Below are positions 10,640 to 22,494 of a DNA stretch of 64,000 bases, one piece after another. Under the pieces are notes generated by a model. The model saw only the letters and a program-made list of their open reading frames with translations. It was not told where the DNA came from and ran no database searches. Position 1 is the stretch's first letter, and each line of letters starts with the position of its first letter. Source of the stretch: Lepas anatifera (taxonomy: Eukaryota > Arthropoda > Thecostraca > Lepadidae); assembly GCA_034440635.1 (NCBI GenBank), contig JAOTON010000980.1:124001-188000 (forward strand), in the 5' to 3' direction. The position numbers were made by a program, and so were the translations under genes.

Positions 10640-11033
10640 CCTCCGCGTCAGGGAGGTTTCCATAAGGGAGGAGCCTCTCCATCTCTCTCCGCGTCAGGGA
10701 GGTTTCCATCAGGGAGGAGCCTCTCCATCTCTCTCCGCGTCAGGGAGGTTTCCATCAGGGAGGAGCCTCTCCATCTCTCTCCGCGTCAGGGAGGTTTCCA
10801 TCAGGGAGGAGCCTCTCCATCTCTCTCCGCGTCAGGGAGGTTTCCATCAGGGAGGAGCCTCTCCATCTCTCTCCGCGTCAGGGAGGTTTCCATCAGGGAG
10901 GAGCCTCTCCATCTCTCTCCGCGTCAGGGAGGTTTCCATCAGGGAGGAGCCTCTCCATCTCTCTCCGCGTCAGGGAGGTTTCCATCAGGGAGGAGCCTCT
11001 CCATCTCTCTCCGCGAGAGAGAGAGAGAGAGAG
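10640..11033. repeat. 46-bp minisatellite (about 8 units) plus GA tract
   Basis: A 46-bp unit containing GCGTCAGGGAGGTTTCCAT and GAGGAGCCTCTCCATCTCTC repeats nearly perfectly at 46-bp steps (GCGTCA at about 10645, 10691, 10737 and onward to 10967). It ends in a (GA)n tract at about 11014-11033. Because 46 is not a multiple of three, every frame reads through all phases, giving long apparent open frames with a 46-residue period. These are artefacts. High identity between units suggests recent expansion. Confidence 0.93.
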
Positions 11034-13749
11034 GGTGTTGTGTAGATGCGACTAGTCAGAAACACATTGTAATACCGAGTCAAAGTCGCAGAAAACTATT
11101 CAAAATGTTATGGCGAGTTTTAGGGAGGCCTGCTCCCGATAGGGTCACATGCTATATTCAAAGGGCCAGGCTGAAGCTGACGATAGTTGGACCTGTTGCT
11201 ACCGGGAGGGGGCGCTGGCTGCTGTGGTGGCGAATGTCTCTGGTCGGGTTGCCCTTTTCTTGTCTCACTGACCTCTGATTAGGGCCGGGGCGGGCACTCT
11301 GTGGGTAGAACCGAGGTTGAGCTCACTTCAAAGCTGCCATCTGCGTCCTGCAACTGGCCCCAATCAGAGATCGGAGATAAGAAACATGAATATTGTTTGA
11401 CTGCAGCTTTGGGTGCACATGAGAGCACAGTAGTCATTCCGGTCGAGGGTACTTTTGTGCTGGCGTGAGACATATCGACATGTGGAGGGAGGTGGATTTT
11501 GATAGATGAGGGTGAAATATACCAACCCCTTAAGTGGGAACAAGTCAGAAAAAGGGGGAATGACCTTAGGCCATCAAAAGCTAAAAGTGTACTTTAGAAG
11601 ACGACAGGAATGAGAAAAGCAGAACACAAAAATAGGAGCCCATGCTCCTACCAACAAAAACCACACTAACTAAAGACCTACAGGGTATGAATTTTTGAAA
11701 GGGTAGAACAGCTGATAAAGGAAATGCGTCCTAAAATTGGTTCAAAACATCTGAGTTGAAAAACCTAAGACCAAACCAAATTAGCACTCGCGCCCAAACA
11801 CACACAAGCACACGCATCTGGCTTTGCCTATAAGTGGAGACCTGTCTGTCGATGATCGATATTAATGAACAAACAAATGGGAGATGCGACATCATTCAAA
11901 GCCAAAAATATATCCTGGGTGTTATTTTTAGCATGATTTCCTAACACCTCACTTATATTTCATGTGTTCAGAACTCCCGTTTATTTTTTAGACAATTAGC
12001 AAAAACTTGTAGACAAATCTCGTCGAACAATATATTCATACATAAATATCAAAATACTTCGGTTCTGTAATTGGCGTCATATAATAAAACTGCTTACCTG
12101 TTGAACAGAATTTGTCACCGACTGAGTCCAAAAGGGTACTCAAACTCGCGACGGATTGGGTCTGATTGGCCAAACCTTACATCATAACAATTGGGATGAT
12201 TATTTAATACAAAACCCGCCAAATATTAGGAAATTAGGCTACATGTTTCAATTTTGGTTTTTCTTTCTGCCAACTTGTCTCGTTCTTCACCAAAACGTTC
12301 CACAAGGCATCCAAGAATGGTTCACTGGCAAGCTATCCCGGATGCTTAAGTAAAAGTGAGCTTTCGGATACATATTGGATTGGGATGCCGGTCTTCAATG
12401 GATTGGTTCAGACTGCCCCGTTAAATTTGGGACTTTTTCGGATCTAATGTAAATGTTATTGGTCGTGACGTTCACTTCATTACAGTTATGTTTTATGGGC
12501 CACGAGTATGCTGTGATGACCAGTTATTGATGGCGACTTGGAAGTGATGGCTCGTCGGCGTGTCCGCGTTGCCAATGTCTTCTTCACCTTTACACCAGTC
12601 AATTGACCACCATGACTTCCAGTTCGAGAGGGTCCACTTGTCTGTCTAGCTGATTTCTGCCGGGCGCCCAGACTCTGGAATGCCTCTTTGGGGAGTCTTT
12701 GAATGTCGATATTTCCAGCGTAGCTCTGCTCCCGAAGGGGGTTAGTGCTAACGTGATCTCCCCCGACAATCGCGTATTGTGAATGATGCCGGTATGTATG
12801 TACATACCAGTCAGTGCTACTTTTCATCATTGGATGTGACTCAAGACTTACCGCCCTGTCTACAGTATAATACATTCTACCACCTTATCTGCTCTTGCGG
12901 ACTCTGTGTACGCCGGAAACAGCATGTATTCTAATTGAATTTGGCCAAGGCGTAAAATGACCATAAAATTCTGTGCATCTTAAAACCAAAAACATGATGC
13001 AAAGACAATTATAAAACAAAGGTGCAAAATGCCCCCATCAATCTATTTGGCTTTGTATGTCCTGTGACGCCGGGCTAACATCTTAGAAATTACGTAAACA
13101 AATCAAACAGATCTCTTAATCCTGTGGAGTCAGCGCCTTTATCTGGCAGTTGGCATCTCTAAAGCCATGGGGTGCGACACGTGACAAATGTGACACTGAG
13201 AAGCCGGACTGAGCCGGTGGCGACGGCGCATCCTCCCCCGCCGCGGAGTGCAGGCCGCATGGATTATCTGAAGCTGGATGCGCGGGGGCGTTGTGGCAGC
13301 TCTTGTCTGCACGAGCGCCGGTGCACCGGCCAGTCGAGGATGCGATTAAATCACCGGTTTTTGTGCACAATGTGCAACGTTGCATGCTGCAACGGATCAC
13401 TTAGTTGTTTTTAGTAATCAGAAGCTGGCACGCAGTCTGTGGCTCAGGAGCATTTTCCCATGGTGTGAAGTTTGAGGTAGGCAGGTAGGAATGTCTAACC
13501 AGAAGCTCATTCCATCCGTGATAAGCCACATATGGCACAGCGTGAGAGCCAGAGGGGCAGATGCAGATGTCCGTGTTCTTTGGCCTGTATTGCTCCAGTC
13601 AACAAATTGTCAACAAAACCATTCCTTGGTACCAGAGATGGGAGCATGGCTGCTATATGATAGAGGCCCAGCTACGTATCTTGTCATCGAGTCTGGGATT
13701 TTGGGACCGTGCGGCTGGTTTCAGCGTTGGATAGTGGCGGCACCAGCAG
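11034..13749. other. No recognisable feature
   Basis: Several open frames of 60-130 codons exist on both strands, but none shows a domain I recognise or consistent coding character. I see no RNA gene. The longest (minus strand, 12486-12875) has no internal motif and I do not call it a gene. Confidence 0.4.
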
Positions 13750-15105
13750 TCCAGCAGTAGTCTCAGACAACATCCCGCAGCAGTCACAGACGACATCCCG
13801 CAGCAGTCTCAGATGACTTCCCGCAGCAGTCCAGCAGCAGTTTCAGATATCCTGCAGCAGTCCTGCAGCAGTCTCAGACAACATCCCGCAGCAGTCACAA
13901 ACGACATCACGCAGCAGTCTCAGACGAAATCACACAGCAGTCTCAGATATCCCGCAGCAGTCTCAGACGACAGCCCGCAGCAGTTCTCCAGCAGTCTCAG
14001 ATATCCCGCAGCAGTCTCAGACGACAGCCCGCAGCAGTTCTCCAGCAGTCTCAGATATCCGCAGCAGTCTCAGACGACAGCCCGCAGCAGTTCTCCAGCA
14101 GTCTCAGATATCCCGCAGCAGTCTCAGACGACAGCCCGCAGCAGTTCTCCAGCAGTCTCAGATATCCCGCAGCAGTCTCAGACGACAGCCCGCAGCAGTT
14201 CTCCAGCAGTCTCAGATATCCCGCAGCAGTCTCAGACGACAGCCCGCAGCAGTTCTCCAGCAGTCTCAGATATCCCGCAGCAGTCTCAGACGACAGCCCG
14301 CAGCAGTTCTTCAGCAGTCTCAGATATCCCGCAGCAGTCTCAGACGACAGCCCGCAGCAGTTCTCCAGCAGTCTCAGATATCCCGCAGCAGTCTCAGACG
14401 ACAGCCCGCAGCAGTTCTCCAGCAGTCTCAGATATCCCGCAGCAGTCTCAGACGACAGCCCGCAGCAGTTCTCCAGCAGTCTCAGATATCCCGCAGCAGT
14501 CTCAGACGACAGCCCGCAGCAGTTCTCCAGCAGTCTCAGATATCCCGCAGCAGTCCTGCAGCAGTCTCAAACGACATCCTGCAACAGTCTCAGACGAAAT
14601 CCCGCAGCAGTCTCATACAAAATCCGGCAGCGGTCTCAGACGACATCACACAGCAGTCTTAGACGACATTACGCAACAGTCTCAGACAACATAACACAGC
14701 AATTTCAGACGAAATCCCGCAACAGTCTCAAACGAAATCCCGCAGCAGTCCTCCAGCAGTCTCAGATGAAATCCCGCAGCAGTCCTCCAGCAGTCTCAGA
14801 TGAAATCCCGCAGCAGTCCTCCAGCAGTCTCAGATATCACGCAGCAGTCTCAGATGACATCCCACAGCATTCCTGCAGCAGTCTCAGACAACATCACACA
14901 GCAGTCTCAGACGACAGCCCGCAGCAGTTCTCCAGCAGTTAGATATCCCACAGCATTCCTGCAGCAGTCTCAGACAACATCACACAGCAGTCTCAGACGA
15001 CAGCCCGCAGCAGTCCTCCAGCAGTCTCAGACTACATACCGCAGCATTGCAGCAGCAGTCTCAGATATCACGCAGCAGTCCTGCAGCAGTCTCAGATGGC
15101 ACAAT
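13750..15105. repeat. CAGCAGTCTCAGA satellite with 54-bp higher-order unit
   Basis: The whole block is built from CAGCAGTC modules followed by TCAGACGACA, TCAGATATCC or CTCCAG. From about 13940 to 14550 these are arranged in about eleven near-identical 54-bp units. Both edges are more diverged, as expected when unequal exchange homogenises the centre. Since 54 is a multiple of three, one frame stays open for 293 codons as an 18-residue repeat rich in Ser, Gln and Thr. It has no signal peptide, domain or non-repetitive flanking coding region, so I treat it as satellite. Confidence 0.9.
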
Positions 15106-16141
15106 GCAGCTGCCGCTCTTGCTGCAGGCCCACGGGTGCCCGCTGGCGGCCGAATTGTGAAAACGGACTGACGTGCCGGCCGCCCGGTACTTTGCAATCA
15201 CGCGTTGGGAAATAGAGCCCAGAAGCGGCGTGCGAAATGGATTTTTTTCAGGGATTAAGCACGAAGCTGATGAGGAAGTTTTGCCTGAAAATCTCCGCTT
15301 AGTTCAGCTACCGACCACATTACCGATCGAGGCATCGAGATTCAGCCGTTGCATGTCAGCGGCTTAAATAAGAGAATTCTCGTACAAATTTCCCGTCGCC
15401 TGCGAGAGGTATATTTGGGCACTACTGTTGACTTCAAAGCGAATGCAGTATCTCTATAGGATTTGAACTGGGTCAGTAGTCTGGTAGAGCAGACTGTAAA
15501 ACCAGTGTTTGCATTGCTAAATAAGGGTCACCCCAGTTCTGGCTCCGAGCAGGTGATATGCCTATGTGGATTCTACCTCGTTCGAGCATAGCTCAGAGCT
15601 TGATTGATTTGATAGTCCACATATAATTCCGACAAATCTATCAGATCGTTGGGCTTATTTGGCAGAGACAAAGAGGGTTTGGGGCTTTCAAGGAAACGAA
15701 CGCATTGCATTGCTTGCACGGGCGAGTGAAGCACCAAGGGATGGATATGTGGATTATAATAGACTCAAAGTGGGAACGCTTAAAAACTATATATAATTTT
15801 GAAATATCTTGATAAAATCACATATATTCATCAAATTAACTAGCAGATTCACGGTTCCTAGTGATTAACAGAGGTGTGAGCTTCTGCAATAAGAACACTA
15901 ATCTCCAATCTGCCAATTAGCGGACTGAGAAAAATGAGTGGATCAGTGAATTGAAAATTTTGTGGATCGGCGATTAACCGAGTGCCAAAAATATAAATCC
16001 ACTGACAGCGGTATTTTACTATTTTACCTTCAGCTGTTCCACTAATTAGATTTTAAGCTTTCCTCGGATAGAGGATTTGAAAATGGACGGATATTCGTAT
16101 TTGATCTCGTATTAGACGCCGTCCCCCTCGTCAAACTGGTC
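15106..16141. other. No recognisable gene
   Basis: A stretch near 15473-15550 (TCTGGTAGAGCAGACTGTAA) faintly resembles a decayed tRNA D-arm and anticodon arm but lacks a B box. Otherwise I see AT-rich unique sequence. Confidence 0.4.
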
Positions 16142-16144
16142 TGG

Positions 16145-16285
16145 GACCGTCCGTAAATTACGTAACGCAAAGAGGGGTGGGGGTCAGCATCAGCGTTATC
16201 AAACGTTACACATAAGCGCCAGAAAGCGTTCGAAGGGGATGGGGTAAAACATCACCAAACATGCGGTTCATCATTTATGGCCAGC
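16145..16285. mobile_element. MITE-like repeat related to 9404-9538
   Basis: The segment begins CCGTAAATTACGTAACGC, close to the end at 9404, and contains a G-rich AGAGGGGTGGGGG stretch. The opposite end may be ATTTATGGCC near 16282. The family relationship is seen directly at one end only; limits are approximate. Confidence 0.35.
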
Positions 16286-16352
16286 CTCTCTGGTAGCGTC
16301 GATGGCATGAGCCAGACTGAGGAAAAAGCTCAGAAACCTTAACCGTTGTCAA

Positions 16353-17362
16353 CCCGCGCCTCACCGGGGGTCCGGCGCCACCTTCGCCCCACCGGGGGCC
16401 ATCGATGCCACCCTCTAACTCCGACAATATGGGGTTAGGGGCAAATCTGCAAAGTGCATTAGAAAGCTCGCGTGAATTCAGTAAGAAATTACTTCACATT
16501 TCTAAACCCTCAGATCAATGGTTTGACCTCCAGAGGTCAAGTTAGGTAACGATGAGCTATTTTCACTCAAATATGCAGTGCTTAAGAAAACTGGAAATAA
16601 CTCTTATGCCATTAGAGCTATTGAGATCTGGTAAGTTACATTTGATAAGAAAATGATAGACCTTTTTCCGCTATGTGAAACGTAATGACCTCCCGCCAGT
16701 GGTTTGACCTCCAGAGGTCACCCCGTGACCTAATATGACCTGAGGTCACGAAAGGTCAGAAAGTGACCTAGCCGTATATAAAATGAAAGCCAGTGACAAT
16801 ACATAGACGATAATGTTTGATTCAGCGCTCTGGCTTAATCAGGTCAAAAGTTATTTCTAAATTACTGTTTTTGACCCTTGGTGACCTTGGGTGACCTAGG
16901 AGAAGTCAAAGGGCAAATATGACCCCTGGGATCCGTGAAAGGGTGTCAAAGAACGCTTTTCTGAGCAAGCTAAGCATTTGCAATAGTTTTTGTGACTGTT
17001 AGATCATAAGACAGCTATTCCCCAAGCTTTTTCCATAGGAGAGGTCACCTCGTGACCTGACCTCTGGTCACGAAATTGAAAAGTCCTGGATATACACCTT
17101 GTAGACCTTGAAGAGGTCATGAAGTGTAGGAGTTTAAAATTGATCAACATAGAAATGTACCTCTTATAGAGCTCAAATGTTGAAGTGAGATGACCTTGGT
17201 TGACCTCGCCTGGTGACCTGACCTTTGGTGACCCGGGGTAAAAAAAATTAGGGATGGTGGGGTGAGAGATAAAGCCCCAACCGCGGTGCTGCGTCTCGTC
17301 GTTTTTCTGCTATCTCGAAAAACCTTAGGGGGTGCGCCTTTGCTGCCCCCGTGGGGCGAGGG
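16353..17362. mobile_element. TT-element E1 (TCAA/TTAA-flanked, AGGTCA-rich)
   Basis: The ends are CCCGCGCCTCACCGGGGG and, inverted, CCCTCGCCCCACGGGGGC. They are flanked by TCAA at 16349-16352 and TTAA at 17363-17366, a one-mismatch 4-bp target duplication. The interior has no gene and is full of AGGTCA and TGACCT words (many between 16530 and 17230). E7 carries the same sequence in the opposite orientation. TTAA duplication and termini beginning CCC are what piggyBac-type transposases produce, so a non-autonomous piggyBac-like origin is the leading inference; no transposase is present. Confidence 0.8.
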
Positions 17363-17662
17363 TTAAATATAATTAGTGACTCCATTGTGCCCGGCATTCA
17401 GTCTTCAAGCATCCTTAAGCACCTGTCCAAAACCTTGCGCAATCAATAATATGTGGCCCCAATGGAAACACACCGGTCGGAACATAGACGCACGAGGCGC
17501 AGTGGTCGTCGTTAAAGGTCAAGGAAGTCCATTTCTAGTAAATACCTGATATCTTAGAGGAGTTCGCAACCTTGTGATGACGCTCATTTACCAAGATGGT
17601 GATCCCTGGAAAGAAGGAAGCATGAAACAATTTTATCACGTGCTCTTTATGACTAGTTTTAT

Positions 17663-17793
17663 CCATAGAGATCTACTATAACTATAACTATAACTACTAT
17701 ACTATAATCTACTATATCTATACTATACTATACTATAATCTACTATACTATAACTATATCTACTATAACTATAGCTATAGTGGATCTCTATGG
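17663..17793. mobile_element. Small AT-rich foldback MITE with TTTTAT duplication
   Basis: The 131-bp insert begins CCATAGAGATC and ends GATCTCTATGG, a perfect 11-bp terminal inverted repeat. The middle is an ACTATA/TATAGT-rich simple repeat. It is flanked on both sides by TTTTAT (17657-17662 and 17794-17799), a likely target duplication. No coding capacity. The superfamily is unknown. Confidence 0.75.
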
Positions 17794-17871
17794 TTTTATC
17801 GCTTTGACCTGGGTATCTTGGGTTCAACCCGCATTGGAAAGGTGTCACATTTCTTCGAGTATCAAACTTAA

Positions 17872-18698
17872 CACGCGCATTGACGGGGGTCTGAGCCACC
17901 TTCGCATTGACGGGAGGCGGGTACCCCCCAAAATATCGAGAACCGCGCTAGGTAGCCAAAAGCGATAAACGGCGTTGGATAGCCCATCCCCTTCTCCATC
18001 GAAAATATTTGTACTATTTTTTGTCAGGTCACATTTATGGTCACTAGAGGTCAAAACATCCCGAAATAGGGATAACATGTAAATTCAGTTTTTCAGAAAT
18101 TATATCTGAACAAGTAAAGATAGAGCAAAACCATTTAAGCTATATGAATCCTCGCAGCAAGCCGAATCGATTGATACATGATATGACCTTGCTAGGTCAA
18201 ATTAAGGATTTGACCTGACCTGAGGTTAGGTCAAGGTCAAATTGAGCAAAATTCATAGCATTAGAACCGCAATGATGAGGCAAATCTAATGCAGTTAAAA
18301 TAAACGCTCTGTCTCTATTCATTACGAAGTTATTCAATTAAAACAATTTTCCCATGTATTTCCAATGGAGAGGTCATAGCTCGTACCTGACCTTAGGTCA
18401 TTGATATCAATAATACCGGGACATATTTTAGAGAACTCGGTGGGGACATCATGTGATATGAGTTTCAATTGGATAACTTTACCCTGTTCTGACTTATGCT
18501 ATCTTAAACTTTGAGGTCAGGTCACTTGACCTGTACTGGTGACCTGACCTGAGATGACCTAACCTTAAAATTTTGACAAAAAATGTAAAATGATAAGGGA
18601 AAAGGTATGTCAAGTACGGCGGCGCTACGCGCCGCCGTTTTTCTTTTCTCCCCGAAAAAACCCGAGGGGGCGGGTACCCGCCCCCGACAATGCGCGTG
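17872..18698. mobile_element. TT-element E2 (TTAA duplication)
   Basis: An 827-bp element with ends CACGCGCATTGACGGGGG and its inverse (one mismatch), flanked by TTAA at 17868-17871 and 18699-18702. It shares orientation and sequence with E9 (38621-39465) and is inverted relative to E3 (20253-21095). It contains clustered AGGTCA/TGACCT words, a central palindrome of these (about 18210-18233, partly decayed), and a GGCGGCGCTACGCGCCGCC hairpin near 18616-18636 next to one end. It has no open frame of note. Confidence 0.9.
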
Positions 18699-18702
18699 TT
18701 AA

Positions 18703-20248
18703 GTTTCAAATAGAGACTGCAAAATACAAAAATTCCCTTTCCACGGGCAAGTGCAGACGCCGTTATACTATCGCTTTGGCTATGTATCTTATGCGACTGA
18801 ACTCTCCATGCATATACAGATCCAGGATTTCCGAAGGAAGGGGGCACTTTGGGAAGGGGACGCCATCTGGATCAAGGGCGCCAATTCCTAGAGTGTGTTC
18901 AATCAAATAATTGCACAGATGTTTTCAAATATTCCAGAGCATGGTAATGACGTAATGAATACTTCTAATTTTTCATCGCAAAGAAGTCCGACTTTGGCTA
19001 AGCAAACGCCAAACTTGATTATGCCTTGGTCGGTCGGGAAGGCGGCCCTTAGAGTGCCCCTAATCTGATTTCAAGTATATAAGTATAAGCTGAAGAGTGG
19101 TGAGACCTACCGAGGATGTAATTGGCAGACCAGTATTCATATTCCAGACCTTTACCAAGATCTTCAACCTCATGGAAGGTTCGAGTTGAACCAGGTGGTC
19201 AAGAGTTTTCACTCCATTACGACCTTATAAATGGTTGGGTCGCTCATCCAAACGGTCTTTTAACTCTTGTTTTGCGTGAGTAATCACTAAGCCGGCACAT
19301 ACAATTAGCTAAGTCATTGTTTGTCCAAGAATTCAGAGAGTCTGGAAATTGATGCGGTAGAAAAACACCCATCAAAGCTGGTGTTTCGAGCACGTCCTTC
19401 TCAGGGAGAGAACATGGTGGGCCAGCGTGGTATCCGTGGGACACTTCGGCCTATCTCAACATGTGATCAAGTCTCACAAGGAGAGCGGCCCCGTCCCATA
19501 ATAGCATTCAGTGCTAACCCGCAGAACAATAACACTTCACACCCGATAGCCTGCAGCGGATTTCTCGGAAAGTTTTACTTGCCTCAGCTATATTGGGCCT
19601 GTCTGAGCCTTGTATTCAGTGGCGGATAGAAAGGGTGGCTAGGGGAGCTCAAGCCCCCCCCTTATGTCAGAACTAATGCATGGGGGTTAATCCCTATAAT
19701 AGTTAATCCCTAGTGCCTATAGTCAAGGCATAGCCAAAGGCTGTCCCGAAGAAATGGCGGGGGAGGCTCCAGCCCCTTCACCCCCAAATGTTTTTCAGGT
19801 TCCGCCACTGTTTGAATTCCTAAGCTCCCACCCATGAGCATTTGTTTCCCTGAGTTCTCGACGTTTCCCGGTGGACGGCTCAGGACGTAAAAGGCCGGGA
19901 TATAACTGGGAGTTCCTGGTAGCGTTTTAACCCTACCATAAGCACTGTTCTTGAACCATGCTGTATGAATTCCTAAATTGAACCCCAACTCTAAGATTCT
20001 CCGTTGTTTCATACAGGGTGATTAGAAGATCTGAAGGCTGTGATATGACCGAGAGATTAAAGCAGTTTCTTAATCCTGCCTTTAGCACTACTCGCATAAT
20101 ATTGCTGCATAAGAATAATTATAAATCGAACCTCAGCCCACACCAATTTTGGAATGAGGAAATACCTATGTATATTACAGAGGGTTAGTTGGAAGCGGCG
20201 AGATGGTTGTCACCACACCTTCCCCAAATGCTCAGCTTCTTTTTATAA
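18703..20248. other. Spacer between TT-elements E2 and E3
   Basis: No gene is recognisable. A hAT-like MITE lies inside (19617-19810). A one-sided GATCCAGGATTTCCGAAGG motif near 18821 resembles the termini of similar repeats. The longest open frames (about 100 codons) show no motif. Confidence 0.4.
19617..19810. mobile_element. hAT-like MITE (CAGTGGCGGA termini)
   Basis: The 194-bp segment begins CAGTGGCGGA and ends TCCGCCACTG, a perfect 10-bp terminal inverted repeat. The flanking octamers CTTGTATT (19609-19616) and TTTGAATT (19811-19818) agree at 6 of 8 positions, as expected of an aged 8-bp hAT target duplication. Poly-C and poly-G stretches sit just inside each end. No coding capacity. 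Confidence 0.7.
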
Positions 20249-20252
20249 TTAA

Positions 20253-21095
20253 CACGCGCATTGACGGGGGGCGGGTACCCGCCCCCCTCGGGTTTTTCGG
20301 GGATAGTAGAAAAACGGCGGCGCGTAGCGCCGCCGTACTTGGTATACCTTTTCCCTCATCATTTTTACAACTTCTGTGAAAATTTTAAGGTTAGGTCATC
20401 TCAGGTCAGGTCACCAGTACAGGTCAAGTGACCCGACCTCAAAAAAAGTTTAAGATAGCATAAGTCGGAGCAGGGTGAACTTACCCGATTGAAACTCATA
20501 TCGCATAATGACCCCACCGAGTTCTCTAACATATGTTCCGGTATTTTTTATATCGATGACCTAAGGTCAGGTACGAGGCATGACCTCTCCATTGGAAATA
20601 CATGGGGAAAATGGTTTTTACGGAATAACTCAGTAACGGATGGTGATAGAGCATTTATTTTAGCTGCATTTGACTCGCCTGGGCTTTGCGGTTCTAATGA
20701 TATACATTTTATATAATTTGACCCTGACCTGACCTCAGGTCAGGTCAAATCCTTGATTTGACCTAGCAAGGTCAAATTATATATCATTCGATTCGGCTTG
20801 CTAAGAGGATTCATATAGTTTAAGTCGTTTTGCTCTATCTTTACTTGTTCAGATGTAATGCCCGAAAAACTGAATTTTATATGTTATCCCTATGACGGTC
20901 ATGTTTTGACCTCTCGTGACCTTAAATGTGACCTGACAAAAAAATGGTTCAAATGTTTTCGATGGAGAAGTGGATGGGCAGCCCAACGCCGTTTACCGTT
21001 TTACGCTACCTACCGTGGTTCTCGAGATCTTAGGGGGGCGGGTACCCGCCCCCCCGTCAATGCGAAGGTGGTTCAGACCCCCGTCAATGCGCGTG
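20253..21095. mobile_element. TT-element E3 (TTAA duplication)
   Basis: An 843-bp element with ends CACGCGCATTGACGGGGG and the inverse, flanked by TTAA (20249-20252 and 21096-21099). It is an inverted relative of E2 and E9. Near the left end it carries GGCGGCGCGTAGCGCCGCC (about 20313-20333). At 20725-20747 it has a perfect palindrome with 11-base arms TGACCTGACCT and AGGTCAGGTCA separated by one base. It has no credible gene. Adjacent E4 begins only about 75 bp downstream. Confidence 0.92.
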
Positions 21096-21174
21096 TTAAA
21101 ACATAGACTTCAAGCTATGAAAAAAACTATCCACGGATTAAAGCTAGCGTACATTGAGCAATTACTGGAATTAA

Positions 21175-22151
21175 CACGCACCCCACTGGGGGCGAAATTC
21201 TCCCCTCCTGGTTTTTCCCAGATAGCTCAAAAACGAAAAGACGCAGGGCAACGAAACTTACGGTACCTTATTCTTCATCAATTTTACACATCTGACCAAA
21301 TTTTTTAGTTAAGGTCTTGTCAGGTCAAGGAGCTATTTAGGGTCAAGTGACCCAACCTCAAAACCTAAAATTACGAGTGCGAAGCAGTGTCCAGGGAGCA
21401 TTAGCGAACCGATCAGTTTTAAACTTCCACAATATGATAAGGTCATTAGGGTCTACAAATCTGCTGTCTCGGAATTTTGATATTGGTAACATAAGGTGGG
21501 GTAAATTTTTTGGTCACCCCATTATAAGTCTATGTTGAAAAATAGAATGGACTCGTTTGCAGGAAATGCTGGATAGATAAGGCTGAAAATCCTTAAACTA
21601 TCTATTATTACCACGATCTTAACCATAAAGTTGATTTTTTGAGCATCTGACCTCTCAAAGGTCATATCAGGTCACGGAAGCAGGGAGTGGTTGTTTTGTC
21701 CATAACTTCTCACTGAATTGAGATATAGCTCCCATTTTGCTTGCCTTGTGTTTCTATTGTCACGGGGAGTCGATCAATATACAACATGACCATACCAGGT
21801 CACTCTGTGACCCTGACCTAGGTCGAGGTCAGCTCATTTGGCCTATTTGACATATCAAGGTCATATTATACATCATTCGATTCGCCGCGATGAGAGGAAT
21901 CCAATGATGCATAAGGATTTGCTCTAGCTCTCCTGAGGGCAGATCTAGAGAGGGAAACGTGCACCGCTCTGTTGTAAGCCTATGGAGCATTCTTTAACCT
22001 ATGCTGACCTCAATATTGACCCGACATAAAAATTATCCTTATAAATTCTCTTCGTCTTGTCACGAGCTTTCAAACGCCGCCCGTAATTTTCCTTTAGCTT
22101 TCGTGGGGAACGAGATACGGGGGGCGAAAAACGCCCCCAGCGGGGCGCGTG
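21175..22151. mobile_element. TT-element E4 (TTAA duplication)
   Basis: A 977-bp element with ends CACGCACCCCACTGGGGGCG and, inverted, CACGCGCCCCGCTGGGGGCG. It is flanked by TTAA (21171-21174 and 22152-22155). The interior is AGGTCA/TGACCT-rich, with a partial palindrome near 21808-21830. It is the uninterrupted inverted relative of E6 and shows where HP-element B1 entered E6. No coding capacity. Confidence 0.9.
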
Positions 22152-22494
22152 TTAATTTGAAAAAAATGATGAGCAGTATTCATGTGTCAAACTTTCAAGA
22201 GGCTTTATTTTGGAATTTGAAACAATACACCCACCATGCAATGTTTCTAGAGGCCCCAAAGTCTTGTAAGCAGAGTGTCCGTGAAAGGGAGCACACCATC
22301 ACCGCCTGTCGTCGTTTACTTGCACTTTACAGCTTTCGGTGGTCCTACGCAACTCCAATTCATCCAAATATATGTGTTGGAGCCTAATCGAGTGATTTGC
22401 CTAAAAACATGCATAAACATATGCCGCTATCAGTATTCTTACCCATCACCTGGGTGAGGGAGGGGTACAATATGAGCCCACTAAGGACCCTTAA

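Noticed and set aside
10524..11278. Long open frames (173 and 224 codons) in the 46-bp minisatellite
   Set aside because: The period is not a multiple of three, so openness in all frames is a property of the repeat unit; there is no domain or flanking coding sequence.
12486..12875. 129-codon minus-strand frame as a gene
   Set aside because: No recognisable motif and competing open frames in the same DNA; length is compatible with chance.
15473..15550. Possible tRNA gene
   Set aside because: Only D-arm-like and anticodon-like words; no B box and no pairing acceptor stem.
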